A stretch of 64,000 bases of DNA from Rhizobium favelukesii. Its GTDB lineage: Bacteria > Pseudomonadota > Alphaproteobacteria > Rhizobiales > Rhizobiaceae. Below are positions 17,221 through 27,317 of the stretch, piece after piece; within the stretch, counting starts at the first letter, position 1, and each line of letters opens with the position of its first letter. The position numbers and the translations under genes were made by a program. The notes below the pieces were generated by a model, which worked only from the letters and a program-made list of their open reading frames with translations, had not been told where the DNA came from and did no database searches. The DNA is taken from assembly GCF_000577275.2 (NCBI RefSeq), contig NZ_HG916852.1:995001-1059000 (forward strand), written 5' to 3'.

Positions 17221-19161
17221 ATGTTTGCTAGAAACATGTCCTTGAACGGTAAGCTCGCTACGACATTCGCAGTGCTGATCCTTATCTTTCTGTCCGTTTC
17301 CGCCTTTGTCTACTCGAAAGCAGGCGCCGTCGCGGCCGCCTCCGAGCAGCAGAAGAAGTCCGAGCGTCTGGTCAACCAGATCGACGACGCGCTGCAGGCC
17401 ATGCTCGAACAGGCGGTGAACCTGCGCGGCTTCCTGTTGTTCCGTAGCGACAGCACCTATGGTGACATCTTTGCCAACCGCGAGCGCATGCTGAAGGCGA
17501 TCGCGGCTGCACGTGAAACCGCAGCCGGCAACAGTGATTTCATCCAGCAGATCGACGGTATGCAGAGGGCCGCCGATCTCTATTTCCACGAGCTTGCCGA
17601 ACCGCAGTCCAAGGCTCGCAAGGAAACCGACATGCCGATCGACCAGATCGTCAAGATCGGCGTCAACCAAACAAAGGGCCAGCTCGACGGGTTCCGTCAG
17701 GCGTCCGCCAAGATCAAGGCTGCCGCGCGCGACGAGTCGAACGCGCTTGCGGCTCTGCAGGCAGATGCCAGCAGCGATCTCCGTGCCACGCTGCTGACCG
17801 GCGGCATCGCAGCCGCTTTTGCCGCCGTCCTTCTTGCCTGGATGCTGTCGCGCAGCATCGTCCGCCCGATCGTCGGCATGACCTCGGCGATGGGACGCCT
17901 TGCCGGCGGTGAGAACAACATCGACGTCCCGGCCCTGCACCGGCAGGACGAAGTCGGCCGCATGGCCCAGTCGGTTCTCGTTTTCAAGGATGCGGCAATC
18001 GAGAAGCTTCGCCTCTCCGACGAAACAGACCGCATGCGTAGCGACGCCGAGCATCAGCGTCAGGCGGGCGACGAACAGAAGGCCCGCGAGGAAACAGAAC
18101 TTCGCTTTGCCATCGAAGGCCTCGCAGGCGGTCTGTCGGATCTCGCCAACGGCAACGTCGCCGTTCGCATCACGACGCCCTTCGCATCGCAATTCGATCG
18201 CCTGCGCAGCGACTTCAACAACGCCGTCGAGAAGCTGCAGGGTGCTCTTCAATCCGTCGGCCGCAATGCTTCCGCGATCAATGCCGGCGCTGGCGAAATC
18301 CGCTCGGCTGCCGACGATCTCGCCCGTCGGACCGAGCAGCAGGCGGCCGCCGTCGAGGAAACTGCAGCAGCCCTCGAAGAGGTCACAACCACCGTTCGCG
18401 ACTCCGCCAAGCGGGCCGAGGATGTCGGCCAGCTGGTCGAGCGCACGCGTCTCGGCGCCGAGAAGTCCGGTGATGTCGTCCGCAAGGCCGTCTCTGCGAT
18501 GCAGGAGATCGAAAAGTCCTCCGGTGAGATCAGCAATATCATCGGCGTGATCGACGACATTGCCTTCCAGACTAACCTCTTGGCGCTGAATGCAGGGGTC
18601 GAAGCGGCACGTGCCGGTGAGGCGGGTAAGGGCTTTGCCGTCGTCGCGCAGGAAGTACGCGAACTGGCGCAGCGCTCGGCAAATGCGGCCAAGGAGATCA
18701 AGGCGCTGATCAACACGTCGGGCACGCAGGTCAATGCCGGCGTCTCGCTGGTCGATGAAACCGGCAAGGCGCTGGCCGAGATCGTCGGCGCCGTCCAGGA
18801 AATCAACAAGCACGTCGGCGCCATCGTCACCGCGACCCGCGAACAGTCGATCGGTCTGCAGGAGATCAACACTGCGGTCAATAACATGGATCAGGGCACG
18901 CAGCAGAATGCTGCGATGGTCGAGGAGCAGACGGCGGCCAGCCATTCGCTCGCTCAGGAGGCCGGCGCGCTCGACGATCTGCTGCGGCAGTTCAATCTCG
19001 GCAACAATGTCGTCGCCGCAACCCCCCGCGCAGCTTCGGCCCGCCCGGCATCGCGTCCGGTCGCCTCTCCGGCCCGCGCCTTGAACAATCGTGTCGCCAG
19101 CGCCTTCGGGGGCCAGGCGGCAACCGCCGCAGCCGTCAAGGAAGACTGGACCGAGTTCTGA
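17221..19161 (+). CDS. Methyl-accepting chemotaxis protein with CHASE3-like sensor
   Basis: A 646-residue chemoreceptor. TM1 is at residues 12-30, a helical periplasmic domain (31-187) carries the CHASE3-type [10 protein letters not shown] segment, and TM2 is at 189-209. HAMP regions and a full signalling domain follow, with tip [20 protein letters not shown]. After the signalling domain an Ala/Pro-rich linker of about 60 residues leads to the C-terminal DWTEF, which fits the xWxxF tether that recruits CheR/CheB. A strong SD (AGGAGAG) precedes the ATG. Ligand unknown; CHASE3-type sensors often respond to small or energy-related cues. Confidence 0.92.
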   Translation: MFARNMSLNGKLATTFAVLILIFLSVSAFVYSKAGAVAAASEQQKKSERLVNQIDDALQAMLEQAVNLRGFLLFRSDSTYGDIFANRERMLKAIAAARETAAGNSDFIQQIDGMQRAADLYFHELAEPQSKARKETDMPIDQIVKIGVNQTKGQLDGFRQASAKIKAAARDESNALAALQADASSDLRATLLTGGIAAAFAAVLLAWMLSRSIVRPIVGMTSAMGRLAGGENNIDVPALHRQDEVGRMAQSVLVFKDAAIEKLRLSDETDRMRSDAEHQRQAGDEQKAREETELRFAIEGLAGGLSDLANGNVAVRITTPFASQFDRLRSDFNNAVEKLQGALQSVGRNASAINAGAGEIRSAADDLARRTEQQAAAVEETAAALEEVTTTVRDSAKRAEDVGQLVERTRLGAEKSGDVVRKAVSAMQEIEKSSGEISNIIGVIDDIAFQTNLLALNAGVEAARAGEAGKGFAVVAQEVRELAQRSANAAKEIKALINTSGTQVNAGVSLVDETGKALAEIVGAVQEINKHVGAIVTATREQSIGLQEINTAVNNMDQGTQQNAAMVEEQTAASHSLAQEAGALDDLLRQFNLGNNVVAATPRAASARPASRPVASPARALNNRVASAFGGQAATAAAVKEDWTEF

Positions 19162-19188
19162 GACACGGGCTCATCATTGAACGAATAA

Positions 19189-19218
19189 GAAAGGGCGGTC
19201 CAATCGGGTCGCCCTTTC
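19189..19218. terminator. Hairpin after the CHASE3 receptor
   Basis: GAAAGGGCG and CGCCCTTTC are perfect 9-bp arms around a 12-base loop, 27 bp past the stop. There is no T-run on the plus side, so termination would be weak; the minus-side flank is slightly more T-rich. Confidence 0.5.
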
Positions 19219-19297
19219 CAATTGGGTGTAAGACACACCCCGCGACACGCTCACCATCTAGCCGGCCGCCACTTCACGCCAACAAAGATGCAGGAAT

Positions 19298-21214
19298 TTA
19301 GCCTGCGACGCCGACAGCCAGGCCGCGGCCAAGCGCCTTGAAGACCGTCGAAACGATCCCCGCACGATCCAGCCCCGCGTGGGCGTTCATCACTTCCGGC
19401 TTTGCCTGTTCCATCCATACGTCGGGCATGACAAGCGATCGGATCTTCAGGCCGTTGTCGAGGAGACCGTCCATCGCCAGGAACTGCATGACCTGGCTGC
19501 CGAAGCCGCCGACTGCACCTTCCTCGACGGTGATCAGGATTTCGTGGTGGCGGGCAAGCTGGCGGATCAGTTCGTGATCCAGCGGTTTGGCAAAGCGCGC
19601 ATCGGCAACCGTCGTCGAAAGGCCGGCGGCATCCAGATCCTCTGCCGCAAGCAGACAGTCGGCAAGGCGGGTGCCGAAGGAAAGCAGCGCCACCTTCGCG
19701 CCTTCCTTGACGACGCGGCCCTTGCCGATCTGCAGGATCTCGCCACGTACCGGCATCTCGACGCCGACGCCTTCGCCGCGTGGGTAGCGGAACGAGATCG
19801 GACCTGCATCATAGGCGGCTGCGGTTCGCACCATATGTTTCAGTTCGGCTTCGTCTGCCGCCGCCATGACCACAAAGCCGGGCAGGGTGGCAAGGAAGGT
19901 CGTGTCAAAGGATCCGGCATGGGTCGGCCCATCGGCGCCGACGAAGCCAGCGCGATCGATCGGGAAGCGAACCGGCAGACCCTGGATCGCAACGTCGTGC
20001 ACGACCTGGTCGTATGCGCGCTGCAGGAAGGTGGAATAGAGAGCGGCAAACGGCTTGAAGCCTTCAGCGGCGAGGCCAGCCGCAAAGGTCACCGCATGTT
20101 GCTCGGCAATCCCGACATCGAAGCAACGGGACGGGAAGACGCTTGCGAGCTTGTCGAGCCCGGTGCCGTTCGGCATGGCGGCGGTGATGCCGACGATCTT
20201 GTCGTCGAGCTCTGCTTCCTGCACCAGGGTCTCGGCGAAAACGCTCGTGTAGCTCGGTGCGTTCGGCTTCACCTTCGCCTGCGTACCGGTGATGACGTCG
20301 AACTTGTTGACGCCGTGATATTTGTCGGCAGCGGCTTCCGCCGGCGCGTAGCCCTTGCCCTTCTGCGTCACGACATGGATCAGAACCGGGCCTTCCGCAT
20401 GGTCGCGCACATTGCGCAGCACAGGCAGCAGGTGCTCGAAGGAGTGACCGTCGATCGGGCCGATATGATAGAAGCCCATCTCCTCGAACATGGTGCCGCC
20501 GGTTACATAGCCGCGGGCATGCTCGACGGCGCGGGTGATGGCGCGATCGACATTCTTGCCGAGGTAGGCTGTCAGTTTCTTGCCGAAATCGCGGAAACCC
20601 ATATAGGTGCGGCCGGAGGCAAGGCGTGCAAGATAGGCGCTCATCGCACCGGTCGGCGGCGCGATCGACATGTCGTTGTCGTTGAGGATGACGATCAGCC
20701 GGGCGTCGAGCGCGCCGGCATTGTTCAACGCCTCGTAGGCCATCCCGGCCGACATCGCGCCGTCGCCGATCACGGCGATCACGCGGCGGTCCGTCTTGTC
20801 GAGCTCGGAGGCAACCGCCATGCCGAGGCCGGCGGAAATCGAGGTGGAAGAATGAGCGGCCCCAAACGGATCGTATTCGCTTTCCGCGCGGCGCGTGAAA
20901 CCGGAAAGGCCGCCCTCCTGACGCAACGTGCGAATGCGATCGCGGCGGCCGGTAAGAATCTTGTGCGGATAGCACTGGTGCCCGACATCGAAGATCAGCC
21001 GATCTTCCGGCGTATTGAAGACGCTGTGGATCGCGATCGTGAGTTCAACCACCCCAAGGCCGGCGCCAAGATGGCCGCCGGTGCGCGACACCGCATCGAT
21101 CATTTCGTCCCGGACCTCGCGCGCAAGCTGCGGCAGGTCGCGATCCTCCAGCTTTCGGAGGTCGGCTGGATAGGCAACCTTGTCCAGCAGCGGCGTCTTC
21201 GGCGGTTGTGTCAC
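19298..21214 (-). CDS. dxs: 1-deoxy-D-xylulose-5-phosphate synthase
   Basis: A 638-residue thiamine-diphosphate enzyme that condenses pyruvate and glyceraldehyde-3-phosphate to DXP, the entry step of the MEP isoprenoid pathway. Family features are the early His of [12 protein letters not shown], the TPP/Mg2+ motif [18 protein letters not shown], the central [13 protein letters not shown], and the C-terminal transketolase domain ([14 protein letters not shown]). The start is GTG, giving the usual family length. ispH, a later step of the same pathway, is near 50.8 kb. It is a single-gene unit here. Confidence 0.97.
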   Translation of the reverse strand: MTQPPKTPLLDKVAYPADLRKLEDRDLPQLAREVRDEMIDAVSRTGGHLGAGLGVVELTIAIHSVFNTPEDRLIFDVGHQCYPHKILTGRRDRIRTLRQEGGLSGFTRRAESEYDPFGAAHSSTSISAGLGMAVASELDKTDRRVIAVIGDGAMSAGMAYEALNNAGALDARLIVILNDNDMSIAPPTGAMSAYLARLASGRTYMGFRDFGKKLTAYLGKNVDRAITRAVEHARGYVTGGTMFEEMGFYHIGPIDGHSFEHLLPVLRNVRDHAEGPVLIHVVTQKGKGYAPAEAAADKYHGVNKFDVITGTQAKVKPNAPSYTSVFAETLVQEAELDDKIVGITAAMPNGTGLDKLASVFPSRCFDVGIAEQHAVTFAAGLAAEGFKPFAALYSTFLQRAYDQVVHDVAIQGLPVRFPIDRAGFVGADGPTHAGSFDTTFLATLPGFVVMAAADEAELKHMVRTAAAYDAGPISFRYPRGEGVGVEMPVRGEILQIGKGRVVKEGAKVALLSFGTRLADCLLAAEDLDAAGLSTTVADARFAKPLDHELIRQLARHHEILITVEEGAVGGFGSQVMQFLAMDGLLDNGLKIRSLVMPDVWMEQAKPEVMNAHAGLDRAGIVSTVFKALGRGLAVGVAG

Positions 21215-21320
21215 GGGTGGGCGCTCTTTCTTGTCATTCTTGGGCAGGATGCCTTTAAGCCATAAATTGCGGTGAAAAAAGTCGATTTCAAGAACGGCGG
21301 AAACTCCTTTCTAAAGGAGA

Positions 21321-22244
21321 TCAGCCTTCCGGCAAAGGTATGAATTCTTCTTCATCCCCCGGAACGATGTCGAACCTGCCGGTCCGCCATTCCTCTTTTG
21401 CCTTTTCAATGCGCTCTTTCGAGGACGAAACGAAGTTCCACCAGATGTAGCGCTTCGAGTTCAGCGCGGCTCCGCCAAACAGCATGAGATGACAGCCCTG
21501 GCTGCCGGCTTCGAGCGTGATGGCATCGCCGGGCCGGAAGACGAGCAGCTGATCGGCGGCAAATGTGTCGCCTGATATCACGACTTCGCCGGACAGCACG
21601 TAGGCCGCCCGCTCCTCGTGTCCCGCAGCGAAGGGAAACGTCACTCCTGCCTCGAGACTGATATCGGCATAGAGCGTGTCCGACAACACCTTCACCGGGG
21701 AGGACATTCCCTCGAACGTTCCGATGACGACACGCCCGCGCACGCCGCGTTCGTCGATCACGGGCATGTCGCTCTTTTCAGTGTGCGCAAAGGAGGGATC
21801 GATCTCCTCCTTGTCGTCGGGCAGCGCGAGCCAGGTCTGCAAGCCGGACATCAACAGCGGATGGCCCCGCAGGTTGTCGGGCGTGCGCTCGGAATGCACG
21901 ATGCCGCGTCCTGCCGTCATCAGGTTGATGTCGCCGGGACGAATGACCTTCTCGGTGCCGAGGCTGTCCAGGTGCCGGATCTCGCCGTCGAAGAGATAGG
22001 TGACCGTCGAAAGCCCGATATGCGGATGCGGCCGCACATCCAGTGCCTCGTTCGGCTTGAGGATCGCCGGCCCCATGCGGTCGAAGAAAATGAACGGCCC
22101 GACGAGCCGCCGCTGTCGCGTCGGCAGCGCGCGCCGCACCTCGAAACCGCCGATATCGCTGGTGCGCGGGATGATGAGGTTCTCGATCGCGTCGCAGCCG
22201 AAGGCGTCGCCGGGCAGGGGGTCTTTACCGGGGAAGAAGGACAT
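21321..22244 (-). CDS. Pirin family protein
   Basis: A 307-residue bicupin. The N-terminal cupin has the metal-binding PHPHIGLSTVTYLFDGE (His-x-His ... Glu) typical of pirins, and the C-terminal pirin_C domain is present (LLVFRPGDAITLEAG). Bacterial pirins are iron-binding; some have quercetinase activity and others modulate metabolic enzymes. The role here is unknown. It lies between dxs and xseB on the same strand, an order I recall from other rhizobia. Confidence 0.9.
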   Translation of the reverse strand: MSFFPGKDPLPGDAFGCDAIENLIIPRTSDIGGFEVRRALPTRQRRLVGPFIFFDRMGPAILKPNEALDVRPHPHIGLSTVTYLFDGEIRHLDSLGTEKVIRPGDINLMTAGRGIVHSERTPDNLRGHPLLMSGLQTWLALPDDKEEIDPSFAHTEKSDMPVIDERGVRGRVVIGTFEGMSSPVKVLSDTLYADISLEAGVTFPFAAGHEERAAYVLSGEVVISGDTFAADQLLVFRPGDAITLEAGSQGCHLMLFGGAALNSKRYIWWNFVSSSKERIEKAKEEWRTGRFDIVPGDEEEFIPLPEG

Positions 22245-22364
22245 CGCAGATCTCCGATGAGCGTTGCGTCTACGCTAGACCCATTGCGGATGGCGGACTA
22301 GGAAAACTTGTGGCCCGAAGGGCGACGCTCTGTTCTTCAGGATGATGGTCGTGCTGACGATGGC

Positions 22365-22622
22365 TTACGCCCCGTCCAGCGGCTCGACGCCTTGTGGCTT
22401 GCCGGCGCGGTCAAGGCGGATCTTTTCGATGCGGTTTTCGGCGGCCGAGAGCAGCGTTTCGCAATGCTTCTTCAGCGCTTCGCCGCGCTCGTAGATCTCG
22501 ATGGATTCGTCCAGCGCCACGTCGCCGCGTTCCAGCCGGGCCACGATGCTTTCGAGTTCGGCAACCGCCGTCTCGAAGGAAAGACCGGAAACCTCCGGCT
22601 TGGCGCTGTCAGTCATACTCAA
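22365..22622 (-). CDS. xseB: Exodeoxyribonuclease VII small subunit
   Basis: An 85-residue helical protein with the family signature [27 protein letters not shown] cut into two helices (about residues 14-45), then [14 protein letters not shown]. XseB forms a complex with XseA, degrading single-stranded DNA to oligonucleotides. The start overlaps the stop of the upstream deacetylase-like gene by four bases (ATGA), so translation is probably coupled. Confidence 0.93.
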   Translation of the reverse strand: MSMTDSAKPEVSGLSFETAVAELESIVARLERGDVALDESIEIYERGEALKKHCETLLSAAENRIEKIRLDRAGKPQGVEPLDGA

Positions 22623-23554
22623 CCCTTCATCATTCTAAGAATGTGCAACCCGGCCGATTCGGCGAGGCCTTCGAGATCATAGCCGCCTTCCAGCAGGCTG
22701 ACGACCCGGTTCGCGGCACTTTTGTCGGCCACCTCGAGCAAGCGCCCGGTCGCCCAGTCGAAATCCTCGCCGACCAGATTGATCTGCGCCAGCGGATCGC
22801 GGTGATGCGCGTCGAAGCCGGCGGAGATGATGATCAAGTCCGGCCGGAAATCGAACAGCGCCGGCAGCACGCGCGATTTGAATGCTTCGCGGAAATGATC
22901 GCTACCGACATTCGGAGACAATGGCGCGTTGACAATCGTCCCGTGCTTGCCGCTTTCATCCTTCGCCCCGCTGCCGGGATAAAGCGGCATCTGGTGCGTC
23001 GAGCAGAACAGCACCGAGGGATCGTCCCAGAAGATGTCCTGGGTGCCGTTGCCGTGATGCACGTCCCAGTCGACGATCGCCACGCGTTCAGCGCCGTGCG
23101 CCTTCTGCGCATGACGGGCGGCAATGGCGGCATTGTTGAAGAAGCAGAACCCCATCGCCGTCGATTTTTCGGCATGGTGGCCGGGCGGACGCGAGGCGAC
23201 GAAGACGTTGTCCGCCTTGCCGGTGAAGACGTCGTCGACAGCGGCCATGGCGCCGCCGATTGCCGTCAGCGCCGCTTCCAGACTTTTCTGGCTCGCATAG
23301 GTGTCGGCTTCGAGCTGATTGATCTCGCCATCCTCTTGCGGCACCTGGCGCATGACCGAAAGCAGGTGCTCTTCCGGATGGGCGAGCAGAACGGCCTCCT
23401 CTGCGGCCTGCGGCGCACGCTTGCGGTCGAGCGATGCGAAATTCGGATGCTCCAGAGCCACGTTGATCGCCCGCAGACGGTCGGACCGTTCGGGATGGCC
23501 GGCGGGCGTTACGTGTTCCAGGAAGATCGGGTGCTCGTAAAGGCGGGTGCTCAT
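22619..23554 (-). CDS. Histone-deacetylase-like amidohydrolase
   Basis: A 311-residue zinc hydrolase of the HDAC/acetylpolyamine amidohydrolase superfamily. The signature [11 protein letters not shown] supplies zinc-binding Asp/His, with the tandem catalytic His earlier (RPPGHHAEK) and the later Asp in [13 protein letters not shown]. It would deacetylate a small acetylated amine or acyl-lysine in the cytoplasm; the substrate is unknown. It is the first gene of a coupled pair with xseB. Confidence 0.9.
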   Translation of the reverse strand: MSTRLYEHPIFLEHVTPAGHPERSDRLRAINVALEHPNFASLDRKRAPQAAEEAVLLAHPEEHLLSVMRQVPQEDGEINQLEADTYASQKSLEAALTAIGGAMAAVDDVFTGKADNVFVASRPPGHHAEKSTAMGFCFFNNAAIAARHAQKAHGAERVAIVDWDVHHGNGTQDIFWDDPSVLFCSTHQMPLYPGSGAKDESGKHGTIVNAPLSPNVGSDHFREAFKSRVLPALFDFRPDLIIISAGFDAHHRDPLAQINLVGEDFDWATGRLLEVADKSAANRVVSLLEGGYDLEGLAESAGLHILRMMKG

Positions 23555-23699
23555 GGGATCACTCTATCGTTCCGTCCCGTCATGATCCACAGCAGATGGG
23601 GCTCGACGCTGCGATTTCAACAAGCGGGCGCCGCTGCCACCGCGTCAGTCCGCCGTTTACTTCGGTCGACCTCGCCGCTAGTGTCTGGAGAGGGGAAAA

Positions 23700-24110
23700 T
23701 TGGCAGAAAGATCAATGAACGAGGTCACGCGCACCGTTGAAATGAATGTGCCGTTCCGCGACGTCGACATGAACGGCCAGGTATTTTTGGGTTCCTATAT
23801 TTCCTATGCCGAGTCCGTGCTGGCAACCTTCTGGTCGTCGAGGCCGCAGCTCGAGGATGAGCCGCTTTATATCGCCAGCAAGCTGACCTGCATCCTGCAT
23901 CGGCCGCTGCATTATGATGAGAGAGTGGTGTTCACTGCGTCGGTCGACAAGATCGGCGTGCGTTCGGTTGGCTTCATTATTGCGGCCGACATTGGCGATG
24001 AGCGCTCTGCCGAGGTCGAGATCATCTTGCAGGCGCGCTCGCGCGAAGATCGTTCGCCAGTCCCGCTTCCCGAAGACACGCGCGACTGGCTTTATGGCTT
24101 TGTCGACTAG
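23700..24110 (+). CDS. Acyl-CoA thioesterase, 4-hydroxybenzoyl-CoA thioesterase family
   Basis: A 136-residue single hot-dog domain. The segment VPFRDVDMNGQVFLGSYISYAE carries the catalytic-type Asp of YbgC/FadM-like thioesterases (shown here in part). It would hydrolyse an acyl-CoA; chain length unknown. The TTG at 23700 follows GGAGAGGGG by a suitable distance; the ATG at 23715 is an alternative. Its stop shares CTAG with the stop of bioY on the other strand. Confidence 0.85.
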   Translation: MAERSMNEVTRTVEMNVPFRDVDMNGQVFLGSYISYAESVLATFWSSRPQLEDEPLYIASKLTCILHRPLHYDERVVFTASVDKIGVRSVGFIIAADIGDERSAEVEIILQARSREDRSPVPLPEDTRDWLYGFVD

Positions 24111-24670
24111 CTGCGCACCGGCAGCAGCGGATAGCCGACCATCACTGCGCGGCCCACGAGTGCTGCGACAAACGCCTTGATGACATCACCCGGGATAAAC
24201 GCCATCGAGCCAAGGAAGGCCTTGGAGAGGCCAAGCTGGGCGGCGACGGCCAAATAGACGATGCCGAAGGCGTAGAGAACCACGATTCCGCCGATCATCG
24301 CCGCAAAGAAAAAGCCGACTGTTTGCACCAGCGCTGACTGCTCGGACTTGACCAGCCGCTCGCTGAGATAGCCGGTGACGAAAGCGGCAAACACCCAGCC
24401 GATGAGGTAGCCGGTGGTCGGTGCGGCGAAGGCGGCAAGCCCGCCGCGGCCGCCGGACAGGACCGGAAGGCCGATCGCGACAAGCACCAGCACGATCAGG
24501 ACAGCGATCGTGCCGCGGCGTGCGCCGAGTACGACGCCTGCCATCATCACGCCGAGCGATTGCGCCGTGATCGGCACCGGAATGAAGCCGAGTGTGATCG
24601 GCGGAAGAATGCCGAGCGCGACGATGATTGCCGCAAAGAGGGCGGAGAGAACGAGGTCGCGGGTGTTCAT
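24107..24670 (-). CDS. bioY: Biotin ECF transporter S component
   Basis: A 187-residue membrane protein with six predicted helices and the BioY features GFIPVPITAQSLGVMMAG and APTTGYLIGW. BioY binds biotin with high affinity and works with BioM and BioN as the uptake complex. It is the last gene of bioM-bioN-bioY; a CAGGAG ribosome site lies just before the ATG, 12 bp after bioN. Confidence 0.95.
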   Translation of the reverse strand: MNTRDLVLSALFAAIIVALGILPPITLGFIPVPITAQSLGVMMAGVVLGARRGTIAVLIVLVLVAIGLPVLSGGRGGLAAFAAPTTGYLIGWVFAAFVTGYLSERLVKSEQSALVQTVGFFFAAMIGGIVVLYAFGIVYLAVAAQLGLSKAFLGSMAFIPGDVIKAFVAALVGRAVMVGYPLLPVRS

Positions 24671-24682
24671 GCAGGGCTCCTG

Positions 24683-25303
24683 TTAGCGAGTTCTCAAATT
24701 GACATGCCGCCGAACGCCGCGCGCGTCAATCGCCGCGGCAATGTTATCCGCATCCCTCAGTGTCAGGATGATCAGCGGTACGAGCACTGTTGTCGGCCTT
24801 ACCTTGAGGCCGCGCGCGGCGTGCGCTTCGCGGATAGCCTGGTAACGGCCAAGAATCTCTGGAACAAAGCGGACGACGAGCCCGACAGCGAGCCCGACGT
24901 CGTCGGCCTGCACCACGCCGATGCTCTCTAATGGTCGAGCGAGCTGCGTAATCTCATCGATGAATTGCGCGATCGTCGTCGTCGCCGTGACCGTGGCGGC
25001 AAACAGCATCAAGGCGGTCAGCCGCAGCAATGCGACGACCGCAACATGCCAGGGATTGAAGGCAAGACTGAACAGCGCAACGACGAGGATGGTCAGGAAT
25101 ATCGGCTTTAGCCGCGCAAGCGCTGACCGCGCCGGGAGGCCGATGCTGAAGTAGATCGTGGCCGCTACGACGACGGCTATAGCAAGCAGCAGAAGGTTCG
25201 CCGAAACGAACAGCATGACGCCGAGAGTGGCGAGCGCAAGCAGCTTGGCGCGAGCCGACATGCGGTGCATGGCGCTATTGCCTTCGACGAAGAGCGACTT
25301 CAT
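24683..25303 (-). CDS. bioN: Energy-coupling factor transmembrane protein of the biotin transporter
   Basis: A 206-residue EcfT/CbiQ-family protein with hydrophobic helices in its first half and the two Ala-Arg-Gly coupling motifs (AHAARGLKV and IDARGVRR) that contact the ATPase subunits. It transmits ATP hydrolysis in BioM to BioY. Its ATG overlaps the bioM stop by one base (TGATG). Confidence 0.93.
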   Translation of the reverse strand: MKSLFVEGNSAMHRMSARAKLLALATLGVMLFVSANLLLLAIAVVVAATIYFSIGLPARSALARLKPIFLTILVVALFSLAFNPWHVAVVALLRLTALMLFAATVTATTTIAQFIDEITQLARPLESIGVVQADDVGLAVGLVVRFVPEILGRYQAIREAHAARGLKVRPTTVLVPLIILTLRDADNIAAAIDARGVRRHVNLRTR

Positions 25304-25977
25304 CAGCTGGCGATCTCCTTGTAGCGGCGGATCGCTTCTGCGGCAGCTGTGTCGGCAACAAGGCTGCCCTCATGGAAAACCAGCACGCGCTCGTAATCCG
25401 CAACCAATTCCAGATCGTGACTGATGACGATTGCGCTTTCAGGAAGGCTTTCAACCAGTTTTTGCACGAGGGCGCGGTTCTTGAGGTCCAGCTGGTTGGT
25501 CGGCTCATCCAGGATAAGAATGTCGGGTCCGGTGGCCAGCACCGAGCACAGTGCCGCAAGTTGAAGCTCCCCGCCGGAAAGCTCGTGGGCCCGGCGGTCG
25601 GCGAGATGGGCGGCGCCAAAGCGCTCTAGGACTGCCTCCACCTTCGCGGTGATTTCTGCCGGCTTGTAGCCGCGGCTCTTCAGTCCGAAGGCAATGTCGT
25701 CACGCACGATAGGCAGGATGATCTGGTTTTGCGGGGACTGGAAGATGAAGCCGACATCGGTAAGGACCGCCATCGCGTTGGCTGTGTCACGGCCGTTGAC
25801 GACGACGCGTCCGACACTCGGCTTGGTCAGGCCGTTGATCAGACGCGCAAAGGTCGTCTTGCCCGAGCCGTTCAGGCCGATGATGCCGACGCGCTTTTCT
25901 GTGAGCTGGAGCGTCACCGGTGCCAGGGCGACGCGCGCACCATAGTTGACCCCTGCGCCTTCGAAACGGATATCCAC
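25303..25977 (-). CDS. bioM: Biotin ECF transporter ATP-binding subunit
   Basis: A 224-residue ABC ATPase. Walker A is GLNGSGKTTF, the Q-loop is FQSPQNQ, the signature LSGGELQLAA, Walker B ILILDEPTNQLD, and the switch His is in VISHDLE. The GTG start at 25977 (VDIRFEGAG) has a GAGGGA site 4 bases upstream and gives the normal family N-terminus; the frame continues 35 codons further without homology-like content. First gene of the bioMNY operon. Confidence 0.93.
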   Translation of the reverse strand: MDIRFEGAGVNYGARVALAPVTLQLTEKRVGIIGLNGSGKTTFARLINGLTKPSVGRVVVNGRDTANAMAVLTDVGFIFQSPQNQIILPIVRDDIAFGLKSRGYKPAEITAKVEAVLERFGAAHLADRRAHELSGGELQLAALCSVLATGPDILILDEPTNQLDLKNRALVQKLVESLPESAIVISHDLELVADYERVLVFHEGSLVADTAAAEAIRRYKEIAS

Positions 25978-26001
25978 TTGGTCCCTCGTGAATGAAGAGG
26001 C

Positions 26002-26011
26002 CGTTCTATAA
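26002..26011 (-). promoter_or_regulatory. Possible BioR half-site upstream of bioM
   Basis: On the minus strand TTATAGAACG matches the first seven of ten bases of the BioR consensus TTATAGATAA reported for alphaproteobacterial biotin genes (from memory). It is 25 bp upstream of the GTG. The second half-site is poor, so this is only a candidate. Confidence 0.25.
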
Positions 26012-26126
26012 TGAATTTCGCGCTTTGAAAGCTCAAAATCTCGCAATGAATGCCGCTTGCTCTTACCTGACTGCTCGCGCAAACTTACCGGGTGGCTAGG
26101 AACATTTTCCGTCCTATGATGCGCAC

Positions 26127-27317
26127 ATGACGAATCTCATTTTGAATTCCGATGCCCGCCGCATATTTCTCGCCAAGCAGGGTCTGAGCGCGCCGCCGAA
26201 CAAGGCGCTGACGAAGGCCGGACTGCTGCAGCTCATCCACGATCTCGGCTTTGTCCAGGTCGACAGCATCCAGACGGTGGAGCGGGCGCACCACCAGATC
26301 CTGTTTTCCCGCAACCAGACCTACAAGCGCGAGCACCTGACGGCGCTGCTTGAGAAGGAGGGCTCGCTTTTCGAACACTGGACGCATGATGCCTCGATCC
26401 TGCCGAGCGCCTTCTTCCGCTACTGGAAGCACAAGTTCCGCCACGAGGAAGAGGTGATTATCGAGCGTTGGCGTAAATGGCGAGGGGAGGGCTTCGAGCA
26501 CGCCTTCGATGAGACGTATGAGCGGGTCCTTCGTGACGGCGCGATCATGGCCCGCGAGATCAAGGCCGATGGGCACGCCTCCGGCGGCTGGTGGAACTGG
26601 CATCCGAACAAGACGGCGCTGGAATATTTCTGGCGAACCGGCAAGTTCGCCATCGCCGGACGCTCCAATTTCCAGAAGATCTATGATCTCGTCGAACGCG
26701 TCATTCCTGTCGAATTTCATGAACCCGAGGTCAGCCACGAAGAATTTGTCGACTGGGCCTGCCGCAGCGCGCTGACGCGACTGGGCTTTGCCACGCACGG
26801 CGAGATCGCTGCTTTCTGGGATTTGTTATCGCCCGACGAAGCGAAAGCCTGGGTGAACACGCATCGCGGCGACCTCGCCGAGGTACTGATCGAACCGGCG
26901 CTCGGCGGCAAGCCGCGGGCGTCCTGGGCGTTCCCCGATTTGCTCGCGAGCCTTTCGGACTTTCCAGAGGCCCCGCCGCGGGTTCGCGTGCTCAGCCCTT
27001 TCGATCCGATGATCCGCGACCGCAATCGCACCGAACGCCTCTTCGGCTTCTTCTATCGCATCGAGGTTTTTGTGCCCGAGCCGAAGCGCGAATACGGCTA
27101 TTACGTCTTTCCGCTCCTTGAAGGCGACAAGCTGATCGGGCGCATCGACATGAAAGCCGACCGCAAGAACGCAAGCCTTGACGTCAAGCGTCTATGGCTG
27201 GAGCCTGGAGTGCGCGCATCGACCGGGCGGTTGGACCGGCTCGACGCAGAGCTGCAGCGCCTCGCGCGCTTCTCCGGTCTCGAGAAGATCACTTATCTCG
27301 ACGGTTGGCGCGCTTAA
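26127..27317 (+). CDS. YcaQ/AlkX-family DNA glycosylase (winged-helix HTH_42)
   Basis: A 396-residue protein of the HTH_42 family, whose members unhook interstrand DNA crosslinks and excise alkylated bases. The catalytic QxD motif is visible as FVQVDSIQTVERAHH, followed by tandem winged-helix segments. The C-terminal part (GRIDMKADRKNASLDVKRLWLEPG) is typical of the family. It lies alone between bioM (divergent) and ribB (convergent), with which it shares four stop-codon bases (TTAA). Confidence 0.9.
   Translation: MTNLILNSDARRIFLAKQGLSAPPNKALTKAGLLQLIHDLGFVQVDSIQTVERAHHQILFSRNQTYKREHLTALLEKEGSLFEHWTHDASILPSAFFRYWKHKFRHEEEVIIERWRKWRGEGFEHAFDETYERVLRDGAIMAREIKADGHASGGWWNWHPNKTALEYFWRTGKFAIAGRSNFQKIYDLVERVIPVEFHEPEVSHEEFVDWACRSALTRLGFATHGEIAAFWDLLSPDEAKAWVNTHRGDLAEVLIEPALGGKPRASWAFPDLLASLSDFPEAPPRVRVLSPFDPMIRDRNRTERLFGFFYRIEVFVPEPKREYGYYVFPLLEGDKLIGRIDMKADRKNASLDVKRLWLEPGVRASTGRLDRLDAELQRLARFSGLEKITYLDGWRA

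Noticed and set aside
17152..18945. A ~600-codon open frame antisense to the CHASE3 chemoreceptor
   Set aside because: The plus strand has a full receptor with motifs, SD and start. The antisense frame is low-complexity and arises from the codon bias of GC-rich DNA; no domain is recognisable.
19379..21265. A ~630-codon open frame antisense to dxs
   Set aside because: It mirrors dxs along its whole length, has no family features and lacks a plausible ribosome site. dxs is unmistakable.
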